Assembly (NCBI GenBank): GCA_016201275.1
Contig: JACQDB010000050.1
Coordinates: 34,239 to 98,238 of the forward strand
Length of the DNA: 64,000 nt
Direction: 5' to 3'
Source of the DNA: Acidobacteriota bacterium
Lineage (GTDB): Bacteria > Acidobacteriota > Blastocatellia > UBA7656
The position numbers and the translations under genes were made by a program. Shown here one piece after another: positions 19,951 to 30,596 of the stretch (its first letter is position 1; each line of letters begins with the position of its first letter). A model generated the notes under the pieces. That model did no database searches and had not been told where the DNA came from. It saw nothing but the letters and a program-made list of their open reading frames with translations.

Positions 19951-21114
19951 TTAATTCAGAATTGGCAAAGGTTGTGAGATCACCTTCGATGGCGGAAGGC
20001 GGCGGTCTAAGGGAATCGGATTATAAAGCGTGTCGCGTTCAATGGGAATTCTGCCTGCGCCTTTAATCAATTCTTCAATGCCCGATTTAGTCAGATGATT
20101 CTCATTGCCTTCCGCTAAATATGATTCCATCAACGTCCCGCCGTCGTTGATCGTGCCATCCAAATCGTCGGCTCCGAAACGCAGCGCCACTTGAGCGATA
20201 TTTTTTCCCAGCATCACCCAATAGGCTTTGATGTGCGGGACATTATCCAAAAGCAAACGCGAGACGGCTATGGTTTTCAAGCTGTCAATTGCCGACGGGC
20301 CGGGAAGGTGCGCCAGATCGGTGCCCTGTGGATGAAAGGCCAGCGGGATAAAACACATGAAGCCTTTGGTCTTGTCCTGCAAGGTTCTGAGTTGAAGCAG
20401 ATGATCTACACGGTCTTCGATGGATTCGATGTGACCATAGAGCATGGTGGCGTTGGTCTTGAGGCCTTGACCATGAACTTTTTCGGAAAGCTCAAGCCAG
20501 CGTTCCCCGGAAGTTTTATGGGCGCAAATTTTACTCCGCGTCGGCTCACCTAAAATCTCCGCGCCGCCACCCGGGCAACTATCCAGCCCTGCTGCAATCA
20601 GTCCTTGAATCACCTCTTCATCGCTCAAGCGACAAATGCGCGTCAGGTGATCAAGCTCGACCATAGTAAAGGCTTTCAAGTGCATATCGGGAAAATGGCG
20701 TTTCAATTCGCTCAACAACGAAGTGTAATAATCGAATTGCAAGCGCGGATGCAGACCGCCAACGATATGCAATTCACGAGCGCCTTCCTGATAAGCTCTG
20801 GCGGCAATCTCTACACATTCTTCTACAGACCATTCGTAGGCTTCCGGGTGACGAACGCGGCGATAGAAGCCGCAGAAGGCGCAATCGGAAACACAGACGT
20901 TGGTATAGTTCAGGTGGCGATTGACATTGTAAAAGGTAAAATCACCGTTCATTCGCTCACGCACTCGATTCGCCATCGCGCCAAGGGCGATCAAGTCAGC
21001 GCTTGCAAATAGCGACACGCCATCTTCAAACGAAAGGCGCTCGCCATCTTCAACCTTGGCGGCTATCGCTTTCAATTCGGCTGGAAAAAAACTCGCTTGC
21101 ATAGATTCTCCCAT
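19951..21114 (-). CDS. mqnE: Aminodeoxyfutalosine synthase, radical SAM
   Basis: [18 protein letters not shown] (CxxxCxFC) plus MqnE-like C-terminal region. Confidence 0.88.
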   Translation of the reverse strand: MGESMQASFFPAELKAIAAKVEDGERLSFEDGVSLFASADLIALGAMANRVRERMNGDFTFYNVNRHLNYTNVCVSDCAFCGFYRRVRHPEAYEWSVEECVEIAARAYQEGARELHIVGGLHPRLQFDYYTSLLSELKRHFPDMHLKAFTMVELDHLTRICRLSDEEVIQGLIAAGLDSCPGGGAEILGEPTRSKICAHKTSGERWLELSEKVHGQGLKTNATMLYGHIESIEDRVDHLLQLRTLQDKTKGFMCFIPLAFHPQGTDLAHLPGPSAIDSLKTIAVSRLLLDNVPHIKAYWVMLGKNIAQVALRFGADDLDGTINDGGTLMESYLAEGNENHLTKSGIEELIKGAGRIPIERDTLYNPIPLDRRLPPSKVISQPLPILN

Positions 21115-21372
21115 CGTTCTTTTATAGCCGTTTCCCTATGGATTCGACTTTTCGCTCCGGGTTTGCTTGGCGTTACTTTGGGCTTTGCGTGAGAGAGGTT
21201 CTCGCAAAGGCGTAACGTAACGCCAAGATTGGACTCAACTGCAATTTGCTATAAGGCTTTCAAACCCACTCGATTCGATTATACAAAGCGCCAGCGGCGC
21301 GACCAAATCTGACCAAAGAAAATAATTTGCGATGCGCTTCTTGCCCATCTTTTCGCCTTCTCAGGCGTTCGA

Positions 21373-22491
21373 TCATTTGCCCGATTTTGCCAGCACGACG
21401 ATCAACGCTATGACGGCGATAATCGCCAACACGAAGAAAAATATTTTCCAGAAACTATAAGGTCGCTCGCCTTGTACGACGCCGGTGCGGGCGTTCACCA
21501 TCACTTGATAAACTTTTTGATTGAAGCGGTACGCCCCCAGATAAATCGGCAGCAATATGTGTTTGAAGGTGATGCCGGAATAATGCGTTTGAATCTCCTG
21601 GACTCGTTGTTCATCGCCGCCTATGTCACGACGAACATCGCTGTCAATTACTCCGGCCATCATGTGTTTGGCTTCTTCAAAGCCCTCGGCGATTTCCACT
21701 TCATAGCGTTGCGCTTTGAAGCCCGACAGAAACGCCGGGTCATACGGTTTGAGGCTCTGCAAATCCCAACCGCCCAGAGCTTGCAGGCGCGCTTTATTCA
21801 CCGATTTCGTAGCCGTGATAATCAGATCATCGAACCAGCGCTCGACTTCGCCAGAAGCCGCATACCAACGAGTCCTCTGCACCTGTCTGGTCTTTTGCAC
21901 GGTGTTGCCTTGCGCGTCGGTTTCGTTATACCACTCGGTTTCATAATAATGCTCGCCGCGCTCGCCGCGATAATAGCTGAGGGTGTTGGCATCATAGGTC
22001 CAATGCGGCAGGTATATACCGTTGACGCCTTCCCGATAAGCCATCTTCTTCAAGGCATTGGGCGCAAACCAACGCGACGACAGCCATTGTTTGATCGCGG
22101 CGTCGGCCTGTTGGCGCGACAGGGAAAACGGCAGTATCGCTTCCGGCGCGACCAACGGATCGGCGGCTTGCGGCTGGGCGACTATAGGAGTGCCGCAGAA
22201 CGAACATTCACCGGCGACTTCCGGTGGCGTGAAGGTCACGGTCGCGCCGCAACTGCTGCATTTGACTTCTAAAGCATTGGCCGCCAGCGTTGCCAGTTGC
22301 CCTGCGGCAGCGTGCAGATACTCTTCATACGAGCGTTCGACGATTTCCGCGCTGCTCTGCGGTATGGTTTCGGCGCGACCGCAATACGGGCAGGTGAGCG
22401 TGCCATCCTGCGGCTCGAACACCAACTCTGCGCCGCATCCGGGGCAGACATAACGATGAACTTTTTCACCTGGCTTGCTGGCTTCCGACAT
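21373..22491 (-). CDS. Membrane-anchored protein with two zinc-ribbon motifs
   Basis: CPGCGAELVFEPQDGTLTCPYCG and CSSCGATVTFTPPEVAGECSFCG; C-terminal TM FFFVLAIIAVIALIVVLAKSGK. Confidence 0.75.
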   Translation of the reverse strand: MSEASKPGEKVHRYVCPGCGAELVFEPQDGTLTCPYCGRAETIPQSSAEIVERSYEEYLHAAAGQLATLAANALEVKCSSCGATVTFTPPEVAGECSFCGTPIVAQPQAADPLVAPEAILPFSLSRQQADAAIKQWLSSRWFAPNALKKMAYREGVNGIYLPHWTYDANTLSYYRGERGEHYYETEWYNETDAQGNTVQKTRQVQRTRWYAASGEVERWFDDLIITATKSVNKARLQALGGWDLQSLKPYDPAFLSGFKAQRYEVEIAEGFEEAKHMMAGVIDSDVRRDIGGDEQRVQEIQTHYSGITFKHILLPIYLGAYRFNQKVYQVMVNARTGVVQGERPYSFWKIFFFVLAIIAVIALIVVLAKSGK

Positions 22492-22583
22492 ATTTCGACC
22501 TCGCTGAACAGGTTAGTGATTGGTAACAGAGCCAAGCATTATACTCGGAAAGCTTTGCGCCGCAACCGAAATCCCCAACAGGC

Positions 22584-22631
22584 AAAAGCCCGGATTACGG
22601 GTCAATTAAATGACCGATAATTCGGGCTTTT
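22584..22631. terminator. Intrinsic terminator hairpin
   Basis: aaaagcccggatta ... taattcgggctttt with nested ggtca/tgacc stem. Confidence 0.7.
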
Positions 22632-22689
22632 ATTTTGTTCCAATGCCAGTCTTGCGTATGTGCATTGGCTCTTTGGCTATGATGACGAA

Positions 22690-23121
22690 CTATTCGCCTG
22701 AGTGAACGATGCTTTTTAATTCGGAACGCAGGCGCTCGATCTCTTCAATCTTTTGCGCGATGCTGTCAAACAAGGCGGCTTGCTCCTTGATGCCTTCCCC
22801 AATTAAAAAGGCGGCGGATTCCGAACGGCTCTTGAAGATACCCGATTGCACCAGCGCATCGAGCCGTCGCAGCGATTCATCGTTGACGCGAACCATGACC
22901 ACATGATCTCTGGATGACAGGGCGGATTCAATCGCCTTGCTGATTGACTCGGTGGCTTTGTTGACCACCTCTCCGGTTTTCGATGCCACATCTTTGACCG
23001 TCGAAGCTATATCATCAAAAGTCGTATTTGAGCGGCTCTCCTTGTTCTCCATTTTTCTGATGGTTACATCTTCATTCTTGGCTGTTTTCTCCTCAATGAT
23101 CACATCTCCAGGCGTACTCAT
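22690..23121 (-). CDS. Hypothetical protein with ribbon-helix-helix-like region and helical N-terminal segment
   Basis: VVMVRVNDESLRRLDALVQSGIFKSRSESAAFLIGEGIKEQ is RHH-like. Confidence 0.65.
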   Translation of the reverse strand: MSTPGDVIIEEKTAKNEDVTIRKMENKESRSNTTFDDIASTVKDVASKTGEVVNKATESISKAIESALSSRDHVVMVRVNDESLRRLDALVQSGIFKSRSESAAFLIGEGIKEQAALFDSIAQKIEEIERLRSELKSIVHSGE

Positions 23122-23319
23122 AGAAAATATCTCCTTTCAATCCCTCCTTACGGTCTGTACTGTAACCGCCTTACGGGAAGGTGGTAAAAAGTTTCTCGCC
23201 TAACTAGATGAAATTGTGACTCAACATCTTCCTGATTCGCAAGGCTTTGAGGTAGAGTTGAAGCTCGTAAGCAACTAGCGCAACTCAAGAAAATATTTCA
23301 ACGCAGAGGTAGCAAGGTC

Positions 23320-24705
23320 ATGGCGGAAACGAAAAACCTACCCCTTTCTAAAGGAAATCCGGGCATTTCCGTAGCCTTGGTGCGAAAGTTATTGCATCGT
23401 AATGCGCGTTCAGCCGTGGGAAAAATTTTTTCCAAAGCTTATCCAGTAGAAGTTGCTCGCATCATCTCGGCGCTCGGTGGTTTTGAACGACAGCAGGCGT
23501 TTTTCATCCTTCAAGAAGAATGCGAAGCGGCGCACATTGCCAGCGTCATCAGCGAAATGGCCAGCGATGACAGCAGCGCTTTGCTGGATAAAATCGAGCC
23601 GAAACAGATCGCTCATCTCTTGAGCGAACTGCCTGCCGATGACGCGACCTTGTTGACTTCGCGTCTGCCAGAGGCAAAAGCGAAACAGGTGTTGGCCTTG
23701 ATGGAGAGGCAGAGCGCCGCCGAAGTGCGTGAGTTGTTGGAACACGAAGAGCGCACTGCGGGGCGTATTATGACGCCGCATTTTTTCGCGCTTGAAGAAG
23801 AGGTCACGGTCTCGGAAGCCATCGCCGCTTTGCAAAGGCGCTCCGATGAACTGGAGATGATTTTTTATGTTTATGTGGTGGACAAGCGCAATCATCTGAT
23901 TGGCGTCGTCAGTTTGCGAAAGCTATTGACCACACCTTCGACTACGCAACTCAGACGCGTCATGGAACCAGAGGTCATCAGCGCACGCACCGACGACGAG
24001 CAGGAAGAAGTGGCGCGTCTGGTGGCCGAGTACAATTTATTGGCGCTGCCGATTTGCGATGAAGAAGACAAACTCGTAGGCATCGTCACCGTTGATGATG
24101 TGCTGGACGTGGTGCAGGAAGAGGTTGCCGAAGATTTGTTGGCACTGGCCGGAGTCACCGCCGAAGAACAGATCGGCACCAAACCCAGCCGCTCTTTGCG
24201 CCTACGTGCGCCCTGGCTGGTGGTCAATCTAATCACCGCTTTCATTGCTACATTTGTCATCAGTCGCTTTCAAGGAACCTTGGATTCAATGACCTTTCTC
24301 TCTCCGTTGATGTCCATACCGATGGGGATGGGCGGCAATGCCGCCACCCAAACCGTCACGGTTGTAGTTCGCGGCTTGGCGATGAATCAAGCGTCAAGTT
24401 TGAGTCGGGCAACCTTAAAGGAGATTTTCGTTGGCGTCGGCAATGGCCTAATCAACGGGATCATCAGTGTCGTCGTGGTGGCCATCGCCTCGAAAAGATT
24501 GATGCTGGGGGTTGTGTTAGGCATGGCAATGCTTATTAATTTAGTGGTCGCCGGACTTGCCGGTATATTGATTCCGACGGGGTTGAAACGTCTGGGCATT
24601 GATCCGGCAATTTCTTCTACCGTGTTCGTGACGACTTGCACGGATGTCTTTGGAGCCGCCTCGTTTTTGGGAATTGCCACCTTGCTGGCGGCGTATTTGA
24701 AATGA
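23320..24705 (+). CDS. mgtE: MgtE magnesium transporter
   Basis: MgtE N domain, CBS pair, TM domain with PMGMGGNAATQTVTVVVRGLA. Confidence 0.95.
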   Translation: MAETKNLPLSKGNPGISVALVRKLLHRNARSAVGKIFSKAYPVEVARIISALGGFERQQAFFILQEECEAAHIASVISEMASDDSSALLDKIEPKQIAHLLSELPADDATLLTSRLPEAKAKQVLALMERQSAAEVRELLEHEERTAGRIMTPHFFALEEEVTVSEAIAALQRRSDELEMIFYVYVVDKRNHLIGVVSLRKLLTTPSTTQLRRVMEPEVISARTDDEQEEVARLVAEYNLLALPICDEEDKLVGIVTVDDVLDVVQEEVAEDLLALAGVTAEEQIGTKPSRSLRLRAPWLVVNLITAFIATFVISRFQGTLDSMTFLSPLMSIPMGMGGNAATQTVTVVVRGLAMNQASSLSRATLKEIFVGVGNGLINGIISVVVVAIASKRLMLGVVLGMAMLINLVVAGLAGILIPTGLKRLGIDPAISSTVFVTTCTDVFGAASFLGIATLLAAYLK

Positions 24706-24712
24706 TCTCGAA

Positions 24713-24781
24713 GTTTGCAGATGCGCCTTCACCTGGGAGCTTGGGTCAAGCCATCCGCCAGGTGAAAGCGCATCTGCAAAC
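24713..24781. repeat. REP-like / terminator hairpin downstream of mgtE
   Basis: 24-nt arms 24713-24736 and 24758-24781 (gtttgcagatgcgccttcacctgg, 23/24 complementary), 21-nt loop. Confidence 0.75.
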
Positions 24782-24801
24782 CATTCCGCCAAGCCTTGGG
24801 C

Positions 24802-26229
24802 TTACAAAAGTCTTCGGAAAATATTGAAGCCGATGACGAAGCGGCTGGGCTGCAAACCCAGGTTGCTGGAATTGTAGCGACTCGTGGTGGTCGTTTGCGT
24901 ATTGGAAAAAGTGAGCGCAAAGGCGTGACGGCCTAAGCGTTTTTCTATGCCAAAGCCGATTTCCGGTTCGCTGCGATTCTTGAAACCGAGGAGCTTGCCG
25001 TTTTGAAATTCGGCCAGCACCTCGCCTAGTTTGAAACCGACTCGCGGGGTGAATTCAAACAGCAGAGAGGTGCTGGGTCGTATGCGCGCATTCACGCCGA
25101 AGCCGAAAGAGCCGGTGTGTTGACCGAGGCGGAAATCTTCAACGATCTTGCTGTTGCCGGGAAATTGCACAGGGTTCGGATTAAACCGACTGTTGCCGTT
25201 GGCATTGAAATGTATAGCGGGGGAAAAGAAGACGTTGACGTATTGGGTGATGCTGCGCGCCATCATTACCTGCACATTATAGTTGTAATTCTCGGTAAAG
25301 TTGTCGTCGCCTTCTATGCTGTTATAGATGGACAGCGCGATAGGCGATTTCCCGGCTTGGTCCAGCAAGTGATAGCCGAAACCGAGTTCGATGGTTTTAC
25401 ATAAACCTTGCCGATCACAAACCGGTGAGCGCGAGACCTTGCCATATAAACGGTCGGTGAAGCCATAGGAAAAACCGAGCGAGGAGACCGAGAAGCTGTC
25501 CAAGCCGAAAAGGTCTTTTGCCACGTCGCTGAACTTCTGTGTCTGAGGATTTATGGCTTCGGAAAAGCGATGTGAAAAATGCACGTTCAAACTGTGGCGC
25601 GGCACGCGCTTGGGCGTAGGCACATTGATCAGTTGATAATCATACGGCTCGCTCGTCCAATGCGGCTTGCTGTCGTCTTTGGCCAAGGTGGTGGCTTCGG
25701 CTTTGTCCACCGGCGCGGGACGGGCGCTGTCGGCGCGGGCAAAAGTTTTCGCGTTGGTGTCTATGCGTAAGCGTTCGCCGTTGGCTTCGACATAGACGAC
25801 GCCCGGCGCATCGGCGTCAAACGAAACTTGCATAGCGGATGCCGATTCGCGCACGGCTTTGGTGACGATTAATTCGCCAGCCATGTCCGGGTGACCATCG
25901 CCACAAAAGACCGAACAGAAGAAGGTGAATTTGCCTTCTTTGTCAGCGACGAATTCGATGGTTTCGGTCGTCCCCTTTTTCACTTTTCGATCAATGCCAA
26001 ATTCGCTGAGGCCGATGCCGTGATCTACGTCAACCGAGGTGACCAGGAGTTTCACCTGGTCGCCTTGGTGAACGGTGATTTTGCCAGGCTCGAACTTGAA
26101 TTTTTTCGCGGTGATCTTTACGACCACCTGCGCCGGAGCCTCGCCTGCGGGTCGGGTCAGGCCGAGGGCTGCGCCGGCGCTTAGAAACCAGAGTAGAACG
26201 GCTATTGAGAGGATTGTTGTTTTTTTCAT
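24802..26229 (-). CDS. Cupredoxin (CuA-like) domain fused to DUF5777-like beta-barrel protein
   Basis: N-terminal CSVFCGDGHPDMAGELIV CuA ligand pattern; C-terminal outer-membrane-barrel-like repeats ending in RFVIGFNIFRRLL. Confidence 0.75.
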   Translation of the reverse strand: MKKTTILSIAVLLWFLSAGAALGLTRPAGEAPAQVVVKITAKKFKFEPGKITVHQGDQVKLLVTSVDVDHGIGLSEFGIDRKVKKGTTETIEFVADKEGKFTFFCSVFCGDGHPDMAGELIVTKAVRESASAMQVSFDADAPGVVYVEANGERLRIDTNAKTFARADSARPAPVDKAEATTLAKDDSKPHWTSEPYDYQLINVPTPKRVPRHSLNVHFSHRFSEAINPQTQKFSDVAKDLFGLDSFSVSSLGFSYGFTDRLYGKVSRSPVCDRQGLCKTIELGFGYHLLDQAGKSPIALSIYNSIEGDDNFTENYNYNVQVMMARSITQYVNVFFSPAIHFNANGNSRFNPNPVQFPGNSKIVEDFRLGQHTGSFGFGVNARIRPSTSLLFEFTPRVGFKLGEVLAEFQNGKLLGFKNRSEPEIGFGIEKRLGRHAFALTFSNTQTTTTSRYNSSNLGLQPSRFVIGFNIFRRLL

Positions 26230-26421
26230 TCGTGTCTCCCTGATGCGGAATGGTTATTTGACTCAGAAGCATTGGACAGACCTGCACGAGTCAAAGTCTG
26301 CAAAGCTGGTGAATTTATTCTATTGGACAACTGCCTGTGATTCTTTTGCTGTGACCAGAACCGCAAAGAATGTAGCGTTATCTTGACGCGATAGCAACGG
26401 GGCAAGAACCTTTCTCCTGCC

Positions 26422-28488
26422 CTACTCGATTAATCTCTCGGCAAGCTCCGCAGGCGTGTTGACGGGGGACAGACAGGTATAGTTGCGACACACATAAACC
26501 GTCGGCTGATCCTCAATCGCAGACTTTTCCGCCAGCAGTTTTATGGTTTCACCGGCTGACGAGTCATTGGCTTCAGCGGCGGCAAGGACTTTGTTGGGGA
26601 GGAAGCGCGCATAAATTTCTTCGATGAATAAACGCACTTCATGCGCCTCAAGGCTGCCGATAATGGCAATCTCTTTAGGCTCGGAGAGATAAAAATCCAG
26701 AGCGCAGAGCATGAAGCCGAAGGCATTGGGATAACGGCTCAGAAACGGTTGGGCCACGCGCAAAATTGCTAGCGCGCAGCTTTGATATTTGCTGTCGGCG
26801 GTCAACAGGCTGATTTTTTGCAAAGCCAGCGCCGCCACCGAATTGCCCGACGGAATGGCATTGTCGAAATAATCTTTGGTGCGCGTAATCAACGCTTCAT
26901 GGTCTTTCGATGTGAAGAAGAAGCCTTGCTCCTGGTCATCCCAGAATTGTTCGATCATGGTGTCGGCAAGGGTGCGCGCTGCGGTGAAATACTTCACTTC
27001 AAACGTCGCTTCATAGACCGCCAGCAATCCTTCTATGAGGAACGCATAATCTTCGACATAGCCATTCAGTTTCGCCTGCCCGTCTTTGCAGGTTCTCAAC
27101 AAGCGCCCGTCTTTGCATGAATTCGCCAAGAGAAAATCGGCGTTGCGTTGCGCCACCAGGCGATAATCATCGCGCCCCAGAATATTCGCTGCTTCGGCAA
27201 ATGCTGTCAGCATCAAGCCATTCCAGGCGGTGAGAATTTTGTTGTCCAGTAAGGGACGTAGGCGATGTTCACGAACATAAAACAGCTTCTTTCTGCCGCC
27301 GCTTAAAATTTGCTTCAAGGCTTCGATAGTCAGGTTCTTGCGCTCGGCGAAACTGTCCAGGTTATGCGGCGAGTTGAGGATGGATTGGCCGTGTTCAAAA
27401 TTGCCGGTCTCGGTGATGTCGTAAAACTCGCAGAAGATTTCCCCGTCTTCGCCGCCGAGAATCTCCAGCACTTCAGCTTTGGTCCAGACGTAAAACTTGC
27501 CTTCTTCGCCTTCGCTGTCGGCGTCTTCGGATGAGTAAAAGCCCCCGGCGCGGTCGGTCAAATCGCGCATAACGTATTCAAGTATCTCTTCGGCAACGCG
27601 GCGGTACAGTGGACGTTTGGTCGCCTGATAAGCTTGCAGATAAACGCGCGCCAACAGGGCGTTGTCATACAACATTTTTTCAAAGTGCGGAACCAGCCAG
27701 TAATTATCTACCGAATAGCGCGCAAAGCCACCGCCCAAGTGATCGTACATACCGCCATTCGCCATGCGATGCAGTGTCACCTCGACCATGTGCAGGGCTT
27801 CGGGCGTGTTGGTGCGCTGCACATAGCGCAACAGAAACATCAGCGCCATCGAAGGCGGAAATTTCGGCGCACGACCAAAGCCGCCATAAGTTTTATCGAA
27901 CCCGGCCAAGAGCGCCGCATACGCTTGATTGAAAACTTCGCTGGTCAATATTTCATCCGAGGGCGTGAAGCGATTGGTCTTCTGCAATTCAGCGGTAATG
28001 GCGTCGGCGCTGCTGGTCACCTCGTCACGTTTGGTTTGATAGGCTTCGGCCATAGCCAGCAAAACACGCGGAAAACCGGGCATTCCTTGACGATCAACCG
28101 GCGGAAAATAGGTGCCGCCATAATACGGTTTGAGATCAGGAGTTAAAAAAACCGTCATCGGCCAACCGCCATGTCCGGTCAACATCTGCACGGCATTCAT
28201 ATAAATTGCGTCTATGTCGGGGCGCTCTTCGCGGTCAACTTTGATGCACACGAAATTTTCATTCATGACCTGCGCTATCGCTTCATTCTCGAACGATTCA
28301 CCCTCCATGACGTGGCACCAATGACAGGCCGCATAGCCCACTGAAAGCAGTATCGGTTTATCTTCTTGCCGCGATTTTTCTAAGGCCTCGTCGCCCCAGG
28401 GATACCAATCAACAGGATTGTGCGCGTGTTGAATCAGGTAGGGACTGGTTTCGTGAATTAAATGGTTAGTGAATTTGTGTTCGCTCAT
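26422..28488 (-). CDS. Thioredoxin domain-containing protein, YyaL/DUF255 family
   Basis: [22 protein letters not shown]...[16 protein letters not shown]. Confidence 0.94.
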   Translation of the reverse strand: MSEHKFTNHLIHETSPYLIQHAHNPVDWYPWGDEALEKSRQEDKPILLSVGYAACHWCHVMEGESFENEAIAQVMNENFVCIKVDREERPDIDAIYMNAVQMLTGHGGWPMTVFLTPDLKPYYGGTYFPPVDRQGMPGFPRVLLAMAEAYQTKRDEVTSSADAITAELQKTNRFTPSDEILTSEVFNQAYAALLAGFDKTYGGFGRAPKFPPSMALMFLLRYVQRTNTPEALHMVEVTLHRMANGGMYDHLGGGFARYSVDNYWLVPHFEKMLYDNALLARVYLQAYQATKRPLYRRVAEEILEYVMRDLTDRAGGFYSSEDADSEGEEGKFYVWTKAEVLEILGGEDGEIFCEFYDITETGNFEHGQSILNSPHNLDSFAERKNLTIEALKQILSGGRKKLFYVREHRLRPLLDNKILTAWNGLMLTAFAEAANILGRDDYRLVAQRNADFLLANSCKDGRLLRTCKDGQAKLNGYVEDYAFLIEGLLAVYEATFEVKYFTAARTLADTMIEQFWDDQEQGFFFTSKDHEALITRTKDYFDNAIPSGNSVAALALQKISLLTADSKYQSCALAILRVAQPFLSRYPNAFGFMLCALDFYLSEPKEIAIIGSLEAHEVRLFIEEIYARFLPNKVLAAAEANDSSAGETIKLLAEKSAIEDQPTVYVCRNYTCLSPVNTPAELAERLIE

Positions 28489-28682
28489 TATCGCCCTCGG
28501 CTGAAAAATGTCAGACAGGAAAAACTATAATGCGCCGATGAGGAATTGTAAAAAACGAAAAGGGAAGAACCATCCGTTATATGACAATTAGAAGATCGTC
28601 GTTCACCACTGGCGGCGAGGGGAAAGAGAATTTTTGGCGAAGCCAAGCGGCTTGGTGACTGGGCGCGACTTTGGTGGTTGAT

Positions 28683-28721
28683 TTTGCCTGGCGGCTTGCT
28701 CACGCCAAGCCGCCAGGCAAA
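28683..28721. repeat. Perfect 16-bp stem hairpin (REP-like)
   Basis: tttgcctggcggcttg (28683-28698) / caagccgccaggcaaa (28706-28721). Confidence 0.75.
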
Positions 28722-28764
28722 CGCCCGGCGTGAACTTCGTGGTGAAGTGAATTCGTTGTTGAGG

Positions 28765-29736
28765 CTACGGATTTACCCGCGCCGTGAAATTGGTCTTGAC
28801 GTAGCGCCCTTCAACATCAGTGCCGACGCCGGTGCAGGTGATGCGTCCCTGCCAATCGGCTTGGCTGCTGCCGCGCATCTCTACGCTGACCGTGAAACTC
28901 ATAGAACCGCTAGACCCCAGCCGCTGATAAAACGGCACGACTTCGCTATGCGAAATGCCGCTTTGCGAATGCGTCAATAAATTCAAGCGTTCCCAGCGCA
29001 CCACTCGACCTTCGTGCTGCTGCATATTGAAGGTCAAATCATAACGCACCCCGGTATCGGTGCGAAACGAACGCAGGCGCACCAGATTCAGATTCACCGC
29101 GCCATTGCCAGCAGGCGCAAGCTCGGCCAGTTCGTCGTTGCGGTTGGCGCGATTCGTTGCAACTTGCGGCTTGGTAGCACGCGGCGCGGAGTGCGTAGCC
29201 GGTTGAGTTGTCGGCGGCGCTGGCGGCAACGCTGGCGGATTTTTCGACGAGCGCACAGGCGTTGGAACGGTGGCTGCTTCGGCTTCGCCCAAAGGTTGCG
29301 GCGGTTCTGTGGTCGGCGCTTGGTTGCTTGGTTTGGCTTCCGGCAAGGTCACAGTTACGCCGGGCTTCTCGGCTCCGCTGTTGCGTTGAGCGGCTTTTTC
29401 TTGAGCGTCGGAAGCCGCGCTCTCGCTGGCTTCGACAAAATCCTGAGCCGCCTGCGGAGTTTGAAAATAGGGACTGGAATCAACGGCGGCGATTTCTGTG
29501 ATTCGCTGCGCTGACGTTTTGCGAGTGGGAATGGTTCTGGCAAAAATGAATAGCGACACCAGTGCGATTACCACAGCAAAGGCGGTTAGACGAAGCGCCT
29601 TGCGACTGAGCTTGAAGCGGGCGAAACGGCTCAAACCCGAAACTTCCGCCGCGACGGTTTGCAGGATTGCGCCATCAAATTCGCAATAAGAAAATTCATC
29701 GGAGTAATCCAAAGTGCAAACCGGACAGTGTTTCAT
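28765..29736 (-). CDS. Zinc-ribbon/TM protein with Pro/Ala-rich linker and C-terminal extracytoplasmic domain
   Basis: MKHCPVCTLDYSDEFSYCEFDGAIL, single TM, P/A/T-rich linker; start at 29736 preferred over 29946. Confidence 0.7.
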   Translation of the reverse strand: MKHCPVCTLDYSDEFSYCEFDGAILQTVAAEVSGLSRFARFKLSRKALRLTAFAVVIALVSLFIFARTIPTRKTSAQRITEIAAVDSSPYFQTPQAAQDFVEASESAASDAQEKAAQRNSGAEKPGVTVTLPEAKPSNQAPTTEPPQPLGEAEAATVPTPVRSSKNPPALPPAPPTTQPATHSAPRATKPQVATNRANRNDELAELAPAGNGAVNLNLVRLRSFRTDTGVRYDLTFNMQQHEGRVVRWERLNLLTHSQSGISHSEVVPFYQRLGSSGSMSFTVSVEMRGSSQADWQGRITCTGVGTDVEGRYVKTNFTARVNP

Positions 29737-30011
29737 CTCTTGCCTCCTCGCCCCATCTGGTCTTTTTGCGTAGTGGATGTTCTCAGAAATTAAATGAACT
29801 TCCTGAAACTGGATGCGTTTGCCTTCCTCGAAAGTTGCCAATAAAGTTCTGCTTCCTGCGCCGCACAGCGGTGGAGACCGTAGCGGCAATCTGAGCGAAA
29901 TTTTTATGGTCGTGACGACGGTTGATGGTGCCTTATCCGTGACCAACAGTGGCGACGGACGCAGAGGAAGTTTATTGCAGTTCGACAGAATTCTCGGTTA
30001 TCCTTAGCACG

Positions 30012-30596
30012 ATGCAAAATTATCTGAATCTATCCAGACAACCGTACACCAATCGCCGACTATTTTGGTTCAGCTTGGCGATACTGTTCACCGTTGGCCT
30101 GATTTTCGCCTTCTGGACGGTCAATCAAAAAGCCGACGTGGTTGCCGCTATCAACAGCACGCGCCAGCAAATTGAAAGCACCCAGACCAACGTAAAACTG
30201 TTGCAGGAAAAGAAGACCGCCACGGTCGCGGTCGCGCCGCAGACGGTGTTGACCGACGAGCAAAAATATCAACTGGCCTCGGCGCGGCTACTGATCGCTC
30301 GCAAAAGTTTTTCCTGGAACGGTCTGTTGAGCGATATTGAAAAACACATCCCCAAAGACGTTCGCCTGTTAAGCATAAAAATCGGCGAAGGTAGCAAAGG
30401 CTTGGCGACAGGAGCTATTGCCATCGAACTGGCGGCTGCCGGAAAAACCGCCGGACAGATGACCGAGATGATGGCCGATCTAGAAAAATCGGGTGGCCTT
30501 TTCCGCGTTGATCAGGCGCAACAACAAGCGCCTTTGGAAGGCGGCGATGTGCCGTTTTCGTTCAACCTGATTTATCAACCCGGAGGTGGCGACTAA
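30012..30596 (+). CDS. PilN-like type IV pilus/T2SS inner-membrane protein
   Basis: MQNYLNLSRQPYTNRRLFWFSLAILFTVGLI; coiled-coil and PilN-like C-terminal region; next to PilO-like gene. Confidence 0.7.
   Translation: MQNYLNLSRQPYTNRRLFWFSLAILFTVGLIFAFWTVNQKADVVAAINSTRQQIESTQTNVKLLQEKKTATVAVAPQTVLTDEQKYQLASARLLIARKSFSWNGLLSDIEKHIPKDVRLLSIKIGEGSKGLATGAIAIELAAAGKTAGQMTEMMADLEKSGGLFRVDQAQQQAPLEGGDVPFSFNLIYQPGGGD

Noticed and set aside
21472-22272. 266-aa plus-strand ORF
   Set aside because: Antisense to the zinc-ribbon protein; composition typical of a shadow ORF.
23122-23319. Possible Mg2+ riboswitch (M-box) upstream of mgtE
   Set aside because: No recognisable M-box core sequence or hairpin set could be seen by eye.
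27634-28146. 170-aa plus-strand ORF
   Set aside because: Antisense to the DUF255/YyaL-like gene; no domain.
28765-29946. Longer start at 29946 for the zinc-ribbon protein
   Set aside because: The extra 70 residues are atypical; MKHCPVC at 29736 is the natural start.
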